Translations under genes and position numbers: made by a program
Shown here: positions 19,713 to 27,453 of the stretch, piece after piece
How the letters are laid out: every line of letters starts with the position of its first letter
Position numbering within the stretch: the first letter of the stretch is position 1
DNA from: Pseudonocardia sp.
GTDB taxonomy: Bacteria > Actinomycetota > Actinomycetes > Mycobacteriales > Pseudonocardiaceae
Assembly: GCF_025465255.1 (NCBI RefSeq)
Contig: NZ_JAODNI010000244.1
Location: forward strand, 1-64,000
Length of the DNA: 64,000 nucleotides
Direction of reading: 5' to 3'
The notes under the pieces: model-generated
What the model saw: only the letters and a program-made list of their open reading frames with translations
The model's database searches: none
Told to the model about the DNA's origin: nothing

Positions 19713-21095
19713 GTGCGTCACCACGATCTCGTCGTCATCGGCACCGGTTCCGGCAACACCTTCCTCGACGAGCGGTTCGCGGGTCTCGACGTCGCGCTCG
19801 TCGAGCACGGGGTGTTCGGCGGCACCTGCCTCAACGTCGGCTGCATCCCCACGAAGATGTACGTCTACGCCGCGGACGTCGCCGAGGTCGTCCGGCGCGC
19901 GGCGAAGTACGGCGTGGACGCGTCCATCGACAAGATCCGCTGGTCGGACATCCGGGACCGGATCTTCAGCCGGATCGACCCGATCTCCGGGGGCGGCAGG
20001 CAGTACCGCGTCGAGCGCAGCCCCAACGTGACCGTCTACTTCGGGCACGCGTCGTTCACCGGGCCGCGCGCGCTGCAGGTGGTCCGCACCGACGGATCGG
20101 GCACCGACGAGATCACGGCGGACCAGGTCGTCATCGCCGCGGGGGGAAGGCCGATGGTTCCGCCGGTGGTCGCGGACTCTGGCATCCCCTTCGAGACGTC
20201 GGACACGATCATGCGGCTGCCGGAGCTCCCGGAGCGGCTGGTGGTCCTCGGGGGCGGCTACATCGCCTCCGAGTTCGCCCACGTGTTCTCCGCGCTCGGC
20301 AGCCGGGTCACGCTGGTCAACCGGAGCCACGCGCTGCTCCGGTGGCACGACGAGACGATCTCCGAGACCTACACCCGGCTCGCCGTCGCCGGGTCCCGGA
20401 TCGACGTCCGGCTCAACTCCCAGATCACCTCGCTCAGCGGCACCGCGGGCGACCTCACCATCACCCTCGACGACGGCTCGACGCTCGGCGCGGACACCCT
20501 TCTCGTAGCCACGGGCCGCGTGCCGAACGGGGACCTGATGAACCTCGGCGCGGCCGGCATCGGAACCCTCTACGACGGCCGCATCGACGTCGACCGGTTC
20601 CAGCGGACCAGCGCCGACGGCGTGTTCGCCCTCGGCGACGTCAGCTCGCCCTGGCAGCTCAAGCACGTCGCCAACCGGGAGGCGAAGGTCGTCGGGCACA
20701 ACCTGCTCCACCCCGACGACATGATTGAGATCGATCATCGGTTCGTCCCCTCGGCCGTGTTCACCGATCCGCAGATCGCCGTGGTGGGGAAGACCGAGCA
20801 GCAGTGCCGGGACGCCGGGATCGACTACGCGGTGAAGGCCCAGAAGTACGGCGACGTCGCCTACGGCTGGGCGATGGAGGACACCACCGGCGTCTGCAAG
20901 ATCATCGCCGAGCGCGGGACCGGGAGGTTGCTGGGCGCGCACCTGCTCGGCCCGCAGGCGTCGTCGCTGATCCAGCCGCTGATCCAGGCGATGTCGTTCG
21001 GGCTGACCGCGCGGGAGATGGCGACGGGGCAGTACTGGATCCACCCGGCGCTGCCCGAGGTCGTCGAGAACGCGCTCCTGGGCCTCGACGTCTGA
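19713..21095 (+). CDS. mtr: Mycothione reductase
   Basis: A flavoprotein disulfide reductase that uses NADPH to reduce mycothiol disulfide, the actinobacterial counterpart of glutathione reductase. The redox disulfide is in GGTCLNVGCIPTKM (about residues 37-50), FAD and NADPH sites are VVIGTGSGNTF and LVVLGGGYIASEFA, and the C-terminal catalytic His is in WIHPALPEVVENALLGL. The unusual GTGSGN fingerprint and the YVYAADVAEVVRRA segment are typical of Mtr rather than lipoamide dehydrogenase. The GTG at 19713 follows TAGCCT closely, so a leaderless mRNA is likely. Confidence 0.96.
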   Translation: MRHHDLVVIGTGSGNTFLDERFAGLDVALVEHGVFGGTCLNVGCIPTKMYVYAADVAEVVRRAAKYGVDASIDKIRWSDIRDRIFSRIDPISGGGRQYRVERSPNVTVYFGHASFTGPRALQVVRTDGSGTDEITADQVVIAAGGRPMVPPVVADSGIPFETSDTIMRLPELPERLVVLGGGYIASEFAHVFSALGSRVTLVNRSHALLRWHDETISETYTRLAVAGSRIDVRLNSQITSLSGTAGDLTITLDDGSTLGADTLLVATGRVPNGDLMNLGAAGIGTLYDGRIDVDRFQRTSADGVFALGDVSSPWQLKHVANREAKVVGHNLLHPDDMIEIDHRFVPSAVFTDPQIAVVGKTEQQCRDAGIDYAVKAQKYGDVAYGWAMEDTTGVCKIIAERGTGRLLGAHLLGPQASSLIQPLIQAMSFGLTAREMATGQYWIHPALPEVVENALLGLDV

Positions 21096-21236
21096 GCCCG
21101 GACGCTCGAGCCCGGCATGTGACGAAGGTTGCCCTTATCCTGAGAGGGCCGATCCGGGCAGGCTCGGGCACCGGACACCACGGTGGCACGTTCTGCGAGC
21201 GCTGCCGTTCGAGTGACCGGTGAGGTGCGAGACCCG

Positions 21237-22182
21237 ATGACCCTGACCGCTGACACTCCCGAGGCCGCCGGTGCGCGACCGGTCCTGGACGGCAGCCGGG
21301 GGCTGCCGCAGCAGATCGGCGTGTACGTCTTCGTGTTCACCCCGCTGGTCGCGCTGCTGGCCGCCGTCCCCCTTGCCGCGGTCTTCGGCTTCCTGGGCTG
21401 GGCGGACGTGGTGATCGCCGCGGTCTTCTACGTCGGCAGCGGGCTCGGCATCACCGTCGGCTTCCACCGCTACTTCACGCACGGCTCGTTCAAGGCGAAC
21501 CGCCCGCTGCGGGGTCGCGCTGGCGATCGCCGGGATGCTCGCCATGCAGGGCCCGGTGATCACCTGGGTCGCGGACCACCGCCGCCACCACGCGTTCTCG
21601 GACAAGGAGGGCGACCCGCACTCGCCGTGGCTGTTCGGCACGGGTGTGCGGGCGCTGGCCAGGGGCTTCTGGCACTCGCACATGGGCTGGCTCTTCGACC
21701 GGGACCTCACCAACGCCGAGCGCTTCGCCCCGGACCTGCTCGCGGACCGGGACATCGACCGCGTCAGCCGCCTGTTCGCCCTGTGGAGCGTCCTGACGCT
21801 GCTCGCCCCCGCCCTGATCGGCGGGCTCGTGACCTGGTCCTGGTGGGGCGCGCTGACCGCGTTCTTCTGGGCCGGCCTGGTCCGCGTCTCGCTGCTGCAC
21901 CACGTCACGTGGTCCATCAACTCGATCTGCCACATGTGGGGCGAGCGCCCCTTCGCCGCCCGGGCCCACTCGGCCAACGTCTGGTGGCTGGCGATCCTGT
22001 CCTTCGGCGAGTCCTGGCACAACCTGCACCACGCGGATCCCACCTGCGCCCGGCACGGGGTCGAGGAGGGCCAGATCGACCTCTCCGCCGCGGTGATCAA
22101 CGGCTTCGAGAAGGCGGGCTGGGCCACGTCGGTCCGCTGGCCCACGTCACGTCGGCTGGAGAAGCTGAGCAAGGCCGCCTGA
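21237..22182 (+). pseudogene. Acyl-CoA/fatty acid desaturase, frameshifted
   Basis: A membrane di-iron fatty-acid desaturase (delta-9 type) split into two frames. The first frame (ATG 21237) gives PQQIGVYVFVFTPLVALLAA, TM segments and the first His box HRYFTHGSFK; the second frame continues RRHHAF and WHNLHHAD boxes and runs to a stop at 22182. The break is at the GGGG run at 21511-21514: removing one G restores ANRPLRVALAIAGMLAMQG. All three His boxes are otherwise intact, so either this is a very recent inactivation or a one-base assembly error. An upstream GTG at 21183 is an alternative start. It follows mtr by 141 bases, with TATCCT at 21136 as a possible -10. Confidence 0.85.
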
Positions 22183-22299
22183 TCACGGTTCGCGGTACAT
22201 CCCGGTCACCTACGGCCGGGTTGTACCGCACCCCGCGATCACTGGCCCGAGTTTCCGGAAAGGGCCCCGCCCGCCGGGTCGCTCGGTGATCCTTCCGAT

Positions 22300-22868
22300 G
22301 TGGATCTCGGGACGCTTCTGCGCCGCCAGGGCGGTGTCGTGCGGCTCGACCAGGCGGTCGCAGGCGGTGTCTCCACACGCACGGGTGCGCCGCCGGGTGG
22401 CCGACGGCGAACGGCAGCGCCTGTCCCCCGGCGTCTACCTGGCCTCCGGCCATCGCCTGACGCACGAGGCCCGCGTCCGGGCGGTGGCTGTGGGCCGGGG
22501 ACAGGGCCCTCGTGTCCGGGCCGGCCGCCGCGTACTCGCACGGAATGCTCGACCGGGCGCCCGACGTCGTCGAGGTGACCGTGCCGCGCCGGCACGACCC
22601 ACGGGCACAGCCGGACGTCTCCGTTCGCCGGCGGGACATCGCGGCGACGGACCAGGTCGGACTGCGCGACATCTTGCTCACCGAACGGGCCCTGGCCGTC
22701 CTCGAGACCGCGGTTGCCCTTCCCGACGGGTCGGCGTTCCCGGACCGGGCCCTCCAGCGGTTCACGGGCTTCGACGCGGTGCACCGGGCTCATTGCCGCA
22801 TGATCGGCCGCGCCGGGTCGCCCGCCGCCGGGCGACTGCTCGTCGCCGCCGCGGACCGCAGCCCGTGA
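22300..22868 (+). pseudogene. Degraded AbiEi-like/DUF559-type gene
   Basis: Three successive frames carry one family-like protein. Frame A from GTG 22300 gives VDLGTLLRRQGGVVRLDQAV; frame B gives RRRVADGERQRLSPGVYLAS and HRLTHEARVRAV; frame C from about 22500 gives LVSGPAAAYSHGMLDRAPDV and runs to a stop at 22868. This is the N-terminal and central part of the actinobacterial proteins that combine an AbiEi-like antitoxin winged helix with a C-terminal DUF559 (Vsr-like) nuclease. The nuclease part is missing. There are two frameshifts (about 22365-22380 and 22485-22495) and a truncation, so it is not functional. The family call is from recalled sequence pattern. Confidence 0.65.
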
Positions 22869-23672
22869 TCAGCTGGCCGGCCGCTCCCCCAGCGCACTCG
22901 GCGGCCCCGAGGGCTCCCGGCGCGCGTCCGGGTCGAACGGGATCGACGGCGGGGTCTCCCCCCGCACCTCCCCGACCAGCTTCGTCACCGCGGACATGAT
23001 CGCGCCGGTGGCGCCGTCGAGGTTCGTGCGGGTGCGGGGCTTGCCGATGTAGTCCGAGAGGTCGACCGGCGGTCCGGCGAGGACGGTGACGCGCTTGCGC
23101 GGCCACGGCCGGGGCTTGCCGCCCGGCGGCAGCAGGTCCTGGGTCCCCCAGTTCGCGATCGGGATGACGGGCACCCCGGTCATCATCGCGATCCGGCCGA
23201 TGCCGTTCTTGGCCTTCATCGGCCAGCCGTCGGGGTCCGCGGTGTAGGTGGCCTCGGGGTAGAACACGACGACCTCGCCGCGCTCGAGGGCCTTGACGGC
23301 GTCCCGGTAGGCGTCCCCCGCCCGCGCGGACTCCCGGTAGACGGGGATGTGCCCGCCCCGGCCGAGCACCCACTTGACCACGGGGACCCCCCACAGCTCG
23401 GACTTCGCGAGGAACCGCGGCATCCGGCCGTTCACGATCGTGAACGCGACGTCGTAGATCGGGTCCGCCATCGAGACGTGGTTCGCGGCGAGCAGGACGC
23501 CCCCGGTGCGCGGGATCCGCTCGCCGCCGGACCAGGAGATGCGCGTGAACGCCATCACGAAGGGCCAGATCACCTCGATGGCCAGGCCGTACCAGAAACC
23601 GGAGCCCCGGCGTCGGCGGCGCAGGGTCAGCAGCAGCTTCTCCCGCGCCGTGAGCAGCGGCGGAGTGGTCAT
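22869..23672 (-). CDS. 1-acyl-sn-glycerol-3-phosphate acyltransferase (PlsC family)
   Basis: A 267-residue acyltransferase that adds the second acyl chain in phospholipid or related glycerolipid synthesis. The catalytic box is AANHVSMADP (HxxxxD), with the substrate-binding EATYTADPDG region (usual EGTxS position) and VPVIPIANWGTQ. The N-terminal hydrophobic WYGLAIEVIWPFVMAF suggests membrane association. The C-terminal tail is Pro/Arg rich. It converges with the decayed gene at 22300-22868, the stops being adjacent. Confidence 0.92.
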   Translation of the reverse strand: MTTPPLLTAREKLLLTLRRRRRGSGFWYGLAIEVIWPFVMAFTRISWSGGERIPRTGGVLLAANHVSMADPIYDVAFTIVNGRMPRFLAKSELWGVPVVKWVLGRGGHIPVYRESARAGDAYRDAVKALERGEVVVFYPEATYTADPDGWPMKAKNGIGRIAMMTGVPVIPIANWGTQDLLPPGGKPRPWPRKRVTVLAGPPVDLSDYIGKPRTRTNLDGATGAIMSAVTKLVGEVRGETPPSIPFDPDARREPSGPPSALGERPAS

Positions 23673-23887
23673 CCCCAGGTCTCCAGATCTCGGTGGCGGG
23701 CGCCGGGTGGAGCGTTCGACGCCACGGGGTCGAAACAGGATCCTCGCTCACGGCCGAAGGGCGCAGCCCGGCGGGTCACGAGCTGATCGTCGGCCACATG
23801 TGACATGGCTTCCAGGTCACCATCCGCCGGGCCACTCCGGAACGGAGGAACCACCGAGAACGTCGGCTGAGCGATGCGAGGTGGCAG

Positions 23888-24579
23888 GTGAGCGGTCACG
23901 TCCCCGGGAGGGCGCTGCCCCGGCTGGAACCGGTCGGGCGCCGGCGCCCGGATCCCGCCGCGCTGGTCCTGGTGGCCCACGGCGGCCGGGCGGGCAGCCG
24001 CGAGTCCGGCGAACGACGACGGCTGACGTACTGGCGGATGCTGCCGTTCGCGAAGGACCTGCGACGGGCCGGCCCCGAGCTCGGGGTGTTCATGCTCCGC
24101 TACCGCCACCGCGGCTGGAACGGCGCGGATCGGGACGCCCAGCGGGACGTCGAGGCGATGCTGGCCGAGCTCCGGCGGCGTCACCCCGGCGTGCCGATCG
24201 TGCTGGTCGGGAACTCGATGGGCGGCCGCGCGGTGCTGCGGGCGGCCGGTGCGGACGGCGTGGTCTCCGTCTGCGCCCTGGCCCCCCGGCTCGACGGCTC
24301 GGATCCCGTCGCGCAGCTCGCGGGCCGCAGCGTGCTCATCGCCCACGGCGACCAGGACCGCTGGACGGACCCGCGGCAGTCCCTCGCCTACGCGGTCGCG
24401 CCAAGGCCGTGACGGACCGCGTCGCCCGCTTCGAGGTACTCGGCGACGGCCACTCGATGCTCCGCCGCAGCGGCGACTGGGCCTCCCTGGTCCGCCGGTT
24501 CGTGCTCGGCGAGATCGGGACGAACCCCCGGACCCCGACATCACGAACGCCATGCGACCACCGGCACCCGCCGGACTGA
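23888..24579 (+). pseudogene. Alpha/beta hydrolase, frameshifted near the C-terminus
   Basis: The first frame (GTG 23888) encodes an alpha/beta hydrolase: VLVAHGGRAGSRES, the nucleophile elbow VLVGNSMGGRAVLRA and IAHGDQDRWTDP with the acid residue. It then stops at 24412. The +1 frame carries on as KAVTDRVARFEVLGDGHSM, supplying the catalytic His (GDGHSM), and ends at 24579. One base added near 24394 (giving YAVRAKAVTD) would join them. The catalytic triad is therefore complete but out of frame. The substrate is unknown. Either a mutation or a one-base error; it lies in a cluster of damaged genes. Confidence 0.75.
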
Positions 24580-24604
24580 CGACCGTCCTGACCGGAGCCG
24601 TTCG

Positions 24605-25117
24605 ATGACCGGTCCACGCGAGACAGTCGGGGTGATCGGCAGTGGCGTGGCCGGCCTGACCGCCGCCCACCTGCTGCAGCGCCGCCACGACGTCACCCTC
24701 TTCGAGGCCGACGACCGCCTCGGCGGGCACGCCCACACCCACGAGCTCACGGCGTCCGACGGCGGCACCACCGACGTCGACTCCGGCTTCATCGTCCACA
24801 AAGTCCGGGACCTCGCCGCGGACTTCGCCGCCGTCGGCGCGCAGCCGGTGGGCATCAGCGGGGACAGCGTGCTGGAGCAGAGCGTCTTCGCGACGAGCCA
24901 CTCGCTCGGCTACCCGCTCCTCTCCGACGAGGGCCACGAGGTCGCCAAGGAGTTCGGCGCATGGCGCTGGTGGCTCCCGGGCGGGCTGCACACCCGCCGG
25001 CAGACCTTCGTCATCGGTCAGGGCCGGCGGATCGTCGCCGCGTTCGCCAGTGAGTCGAAGTTCGACGCCCACGCGGACGAGGCCCTGACCGCGGTGAAGA
25101 AGCAGGCCGCCGGCTGA
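24605..25117 (+). CDS. Chimeric ORF: FAD oxidoreductase N-terminus joined to peroxiredoxin C-terminus
   Basis: Residues 1-66 (TVGVIGSGVAGLTAAHLLQ, FEADDRLGGHAHTHELTA) are the FAD-binding start of an amine-oxidase-type flavoprotein. From about residue 67 (near 24802) the sequence changes to AADFAAVGAQPVGISGDSV, HSLGYPLLSDEGHEVAKEFG and GGLHTRRQTFVI, which is the C-terminal two thirds of an AhpC/BCP-type peroxiredoxin. The peroxidatic Cys segment is missing, as is the rest of the flavoprotein. The fusion is in frame and probably arose by a deletion between two adjacent genes. Neither activity should remain. It is classed as CDS because the frame is open, but it is most likely a dead remnant. 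Confidence 0.7.
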   Translation: MTGPRETVGVIGSGVAGLTAAHLLQRRHDVTLFEADDRLGGHAHTHELTASDGGTTDVDSGFIVHKVRDLAADFAAVGAQPVGISGDSVLEQSVFATSHSLGYPLLSDEGHEVAKEFGAWRWWLPGGLHTRRQTFVIGQGRRIVAAFASESKFDAHADEALTAVKKQAAG

Positions 25118-25127
25118 ACCACCTCCG

Positions 25128-25301
25128 TCAGCGCACCTTCGCCTTCATCAGGGTCATGCGCACGGGCTCCTGCTGCTCCAGCTGCTGCATCAGGTCCAGC
25201 GCCCGCCCGGGGCCGGGGCGGAGCCCGAACTCCGCCCACGCGAGGAGCTCCTCGGACAGCACCTCGCCCACGACGCCCGGGTACAGCCACCTCGCCCGCA
25301 A
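25128..25301 (-). CDS. Possible small gene or C-terminal fragment of unknown family
   Basis: A minus-strand frame ending at 25128 reads RARWLYPGVVGEVLSEELLA, WAEFGLRPGPGRALDLMQQL and EPVRMTLMKAKVR. It looks like real protein sequence by composition and hydrophobic pattern. The only conventional start is TTG 25301; the frame stays open further upstream (LTGVAELCCPCD) into the end of the PPOX-like gene without an ATG or GTG. I do not recognise the family. It may be the tail of a gene whose front was lost in the nearby rearrangements. Confidence 0.3.
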   Translation of the reverse strand: MRARWLYPGVVGEVLSEELLAWAEFGLRPGPGRALDLMQQLEQQEPVRMTLMKAKVR

Positions 25302-25339
25302 CGCGGCGTCACACGGACAGCACAGCTCCGCGACCCCGG

Positions 25340-25909
25340 TCAGGGGCGCGGTACGAGACCCGGGAGGCCGTCGATGCTCTCGGCGTTCTTCTTCGCGTGG
25401 TACGCCTCGAGGTCCCCGGGAGTCTTGTCGTCCGCCCAGCGGTCGAGCAGGGTCCGCTCCTCGCGGTAGGCCATGTGCGGCACGGCGTAACCGCAGGCGT
25501 CGGCGACCCGCGCAACGTCGACGGTGATCACGGCGCGGGACTGCATCCGCCGACTCGTGCCGGCCTCGCCGAAGCCGGCCACCGCATCGTCGAAACCGGG
25601 ATCGCAGGCGGCGAGCACCCGGCCCGTCCCGTGCAACCGGACGATGTTCGGCGGCCCCTCGAAGGCGCAGAACATCACGCAGATCCGCCCGTTCTCCCGC
25701 AGGTGGGCGACCGTCTCGATGCCGCTGCCGGTGATGTCCAGGTAGGCGAACGTGTGCTCATCGACCACCCGGAAGGTGCCGCGCGTCCCCTTCGGCGAGA
25801 GGTTCACCAGCCCGTCCGGGTCCAGCGGCGCGGTGCCGACGAAGAACACCGGTTGCGCCTCGATGAACTCCCGCAGCCGACCCGAGATGCCGTCGTGGAC
25901 CTTCGCCAT
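25340..25909 (-). CDS. Pyridoxamine 5'-phosphate oxidase-like flavin-binding protein
   Basis: A 189-residue split-barrel FMN-binding protein of the PNPOx-like superfamily. FVGTAPLDPDGLVNLSPKG is the typical cofactor-binding turn, and NGRICVMFCAFEGPPNIVRL and HGTGRVL match the family. The C-terminal half (AVPHMAYREERTLLDRWADD) is the conserved extension of the actinobacterial group. The substrate is unknown. ATG 25909 gives MAKVHDGISGRL; an in-frame start at 25945 is less likely. Confidence 0.85.
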   Translation of the reverse strand: MAKVHDGISGRLREFIEAQPVFFVGTAPLDPDGLVNLSPKGTRGTFRVVDEHTFAYLDITGSGIETVAHLRENGRICVMFCAFEGPPNIVRLHGTGRVLAACDPGFDDAVAGFGEAGTSRRMQSRAVITVDVARVADACGYAVPHMAYREERTLLDRWADDKTPGDLEAYHAKKNAESIDGLPGLVPRP

Positions 25910-26011
25910 CCCCCGACGGTACGTCCGCCCGGGGGAGGTGACCATGGTTTCGACCCAGAGGGCGGGCGACGAGACCCGTGCGTCGGCCTGCGGGGACGGG
26001 GTCCCACGGGG

Positions 26012-26869
26012 TCAGGGCAGGGTGAGGATCTCCGCGCCGTCCGCCGTCACCAGGATCGTGTGCTCGAACTGGGCCGTGCGCTTGTGGTCCTTGGTCACCA
26101 CGGTCCAGTCGTCCGGCCAGATGTCGTAGTCGATGGTGCCGAGGGTGATCATCGGCTCGATCGTGAACGTCATGCCCGGCTCGAGCTCGATGTGGATGTC
26201 CGGCTGGTCGTAGTGCAGCACCACGAGCCCGCTGTGGAAGGAGCGGCCGATGCCGTGGCCGGTGAAGTCCCGCACGACCCCGTAGCCGAAGCGCTTCGCG
26301 TAGGACTCGATGACCCGGCCGACAACGTTCAGCTCGCGGCCCGGCTTGACCGCCTTGATCGCGCGCATCGTCGCCTCGTGGGTCCGCTCGACGAGGAGGC
26401 GGTCCTCCTCGGAGACGTTCCCGGCGAGGAAGGTGGCGTTGCAGTCCCCGTGGACGCCGCCGACGAACGCGGTGACGTCGATGTTGACGATGTCGCCGTC
26501 GTTGATCACGGTCGTGTCCGGGATCCCGTGGCAGATGACCTCGTTGAGGCTGGTGCAGCAGGACTTCGGGAAGCCGCGGTAACCCAGCGTCGAAGGGTAG
26601 GCGCCGTGGTCGACCAGGAAGTCGTGGACCACCCGGTCGACGTCGTCCGTGGTCACCCCGGGCTTGACGGCCTCGCCACCGACCTGCAGCGCCTGCGCGG
26701 CGATGCGGCTCGCGATCCGCATGGCCTCGATGACCTCCGGCGGCTGGACGTCCGAGTCACGGTTCGCCGCCGGGGCCTTCTTGCCGACGTACTCCGGCCG
26801 CGGGATGTGCGCGGGGACGGTGCGGATCGGCGTGGGGGTGCCGGGGACCAGGAGAGCAGGTGAAGCCAC
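26012..26869 (-). CDS. map: Methionine aminopeptidase, type I
   Basis: Removes the initiator Met from new proteins. The 285-residue enzyme carries an N-terminal extension with [14 protein letters not shown], the motif seen in actinobacterial type Ib enzymes, then the pita-bread fold with metal ligands in [14 protein letters not shown], the His of [10 protein letters not shown], and the Glu residues of FTIEPMIT and [11 protein letters not shown]. It stands alone, with a 23-bp tandem duplication between it and the DUF3054 gene. Confidence 0.97.
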   Translation of the reverse strand: MASPALLVPGTPTPIRTVPAHIPRPEYVGKKAPAANRDSDVQPPEVIEAMRIASRIAAQALQVGGEAVKPGVTTDDVDRVVHDFLVDHGAYPSTLGYRGFPKSCCTSLNEVICHGIPDTTVINDGDIVNIDVTAFVGGVHGDCNATFLAGNVSEEDRLLVERTHEATMRAIKAVKPGRELNVVGRVIESYAKRFGYGVVRDFTGHGIGRSFHSGLVVLHYDQPDIHIELEPGMTFTIEPMITLGTIDYDIWPDDWTVVTKDHKRTAQFEHTILVTADGAEILTLP

Positions 26870-26918
26870 GGGTCCAGTGTAGGTCGGGCGCCGGCGGCGG
26901 TGCTGTCGGACGGCCCCA

Positions 26919-26964
26919 TCAGTGACGCAGCGCTCCGCGTCTCAGTGACGCAGCGCTCCGCGCT
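26919..26964 (-). repeat. Tandem 23-bp duplication at the end of the DUF3054 gene
   Basis: TCAGTGACGCAGCGCTCC plus the next bases occurs at 26919 and again at 26942, identical over 21 bases. The second copy contains the stop codon and last codons (GALRH) of the DUF3054 gene; the first is an extra copy of that end. Confidence 0.85.
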
Positions 26965-27328
26965 TCGTCGAGACGCGGGCGACCAGCATGGACAGCCCGC
27001 GCCAGCCCAGCAGCAGCACGGCCAGGGAGATCGTGGCGACGATCGCGAAGCTCAGCGGCAGCCGCTGCAGGAACGCGGCGCGCAGGGCGAGCCCGATCAC
27101 CACCGTCCCGAGGAGCACGACGGCGCCCGCACGCAACCCGGGCGGGTCCGCCCGCACCCGGCGCGACGCCCACGAGGCGCCGAGCCCCACGAGGAACGGG
27201 GCGGCGGTGCCGACCAGGCCGACAACACTGTCCGCCTCGGCGTGGCTCGACCGCCCGATCGCCGCGAACACCACCACGGCGACGGCGTCTGCGGTCAGCG
27301 CGAGGACAGGGACTGAGGGACGGCGCAC
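26942..27328 (-). CDS. DUF3054 family membrane protein
   Basis: A 128-residue protein with four membrane segments, including ALTADAVAVVVFAAIGRSSH at the start, VGLVGTAAPFLVGLGASW, AGAVVLLGTVVIGLALR and FAIVATISLAVLLLGWR. The FAAIGRSSH and P-F-L pattern are the DUF3054 signature. Function is unknown. Its 3' end has been tandemly duplicated. An 84-bp inverted repeat lies upstream. Confidence 0.88.
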   Translation of the reverse strand: MRRPSVPVLALTADAVAVVVFAAIGRSSHAEADSVVGLVGTAAPFLVGLGASWASRRVRADPPGLRAGAVVLLGTVVIGLALRAAFLQRLPLSFAIVATISLAVLLLGWRGLSMLVARVSTKRGALRH

Positions 27329-27360
27329 GCCCCCAGCCTAGATCCCCCGTGCAATCCCCG

Positions 27361-27444
27361 CGCCGACGTCCAGGTCACATGGCTCCACAACGCGACGAGA
27401 ACGCCTCGAAACCGTGTTGTGGCTCCACGACGCGGACGTCGGCG
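27361..27444. repeat. 84-bp nested inverted repeat
   Basis: Outer arms CGCCGACGTCC (27361-27371) and GGACGTCGGCG (27434-27444) pair perfectly, and inner arms CCACAAC (27385-27391) and GTTGTGG (27416-27422) pair inside them. TGGCTCCAC also occurs twice as a direct repeat. The element begins 10 bases after the stop of the penicillin-binding protein gene, so it could be its terminator or a mobile palindromic repeat. Confidence 0.65.
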
Positions 27445-27453
27445 AGCGGGTCG

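Noticed and set aside
21124-21142. Iron box upstream of the desaturase
   Set aside because: GAAGGTTGCCCTTATCCTG matches the consensus at only about half of the positions and lacks the right half symmetry.
25397-26863. A 488-codon plus-strand open frame opposite the PPOX-like and map genes
   Set aside because: It is the mirror of two clear genes with strong family motifs on the minus strand; its own translation has no domain.
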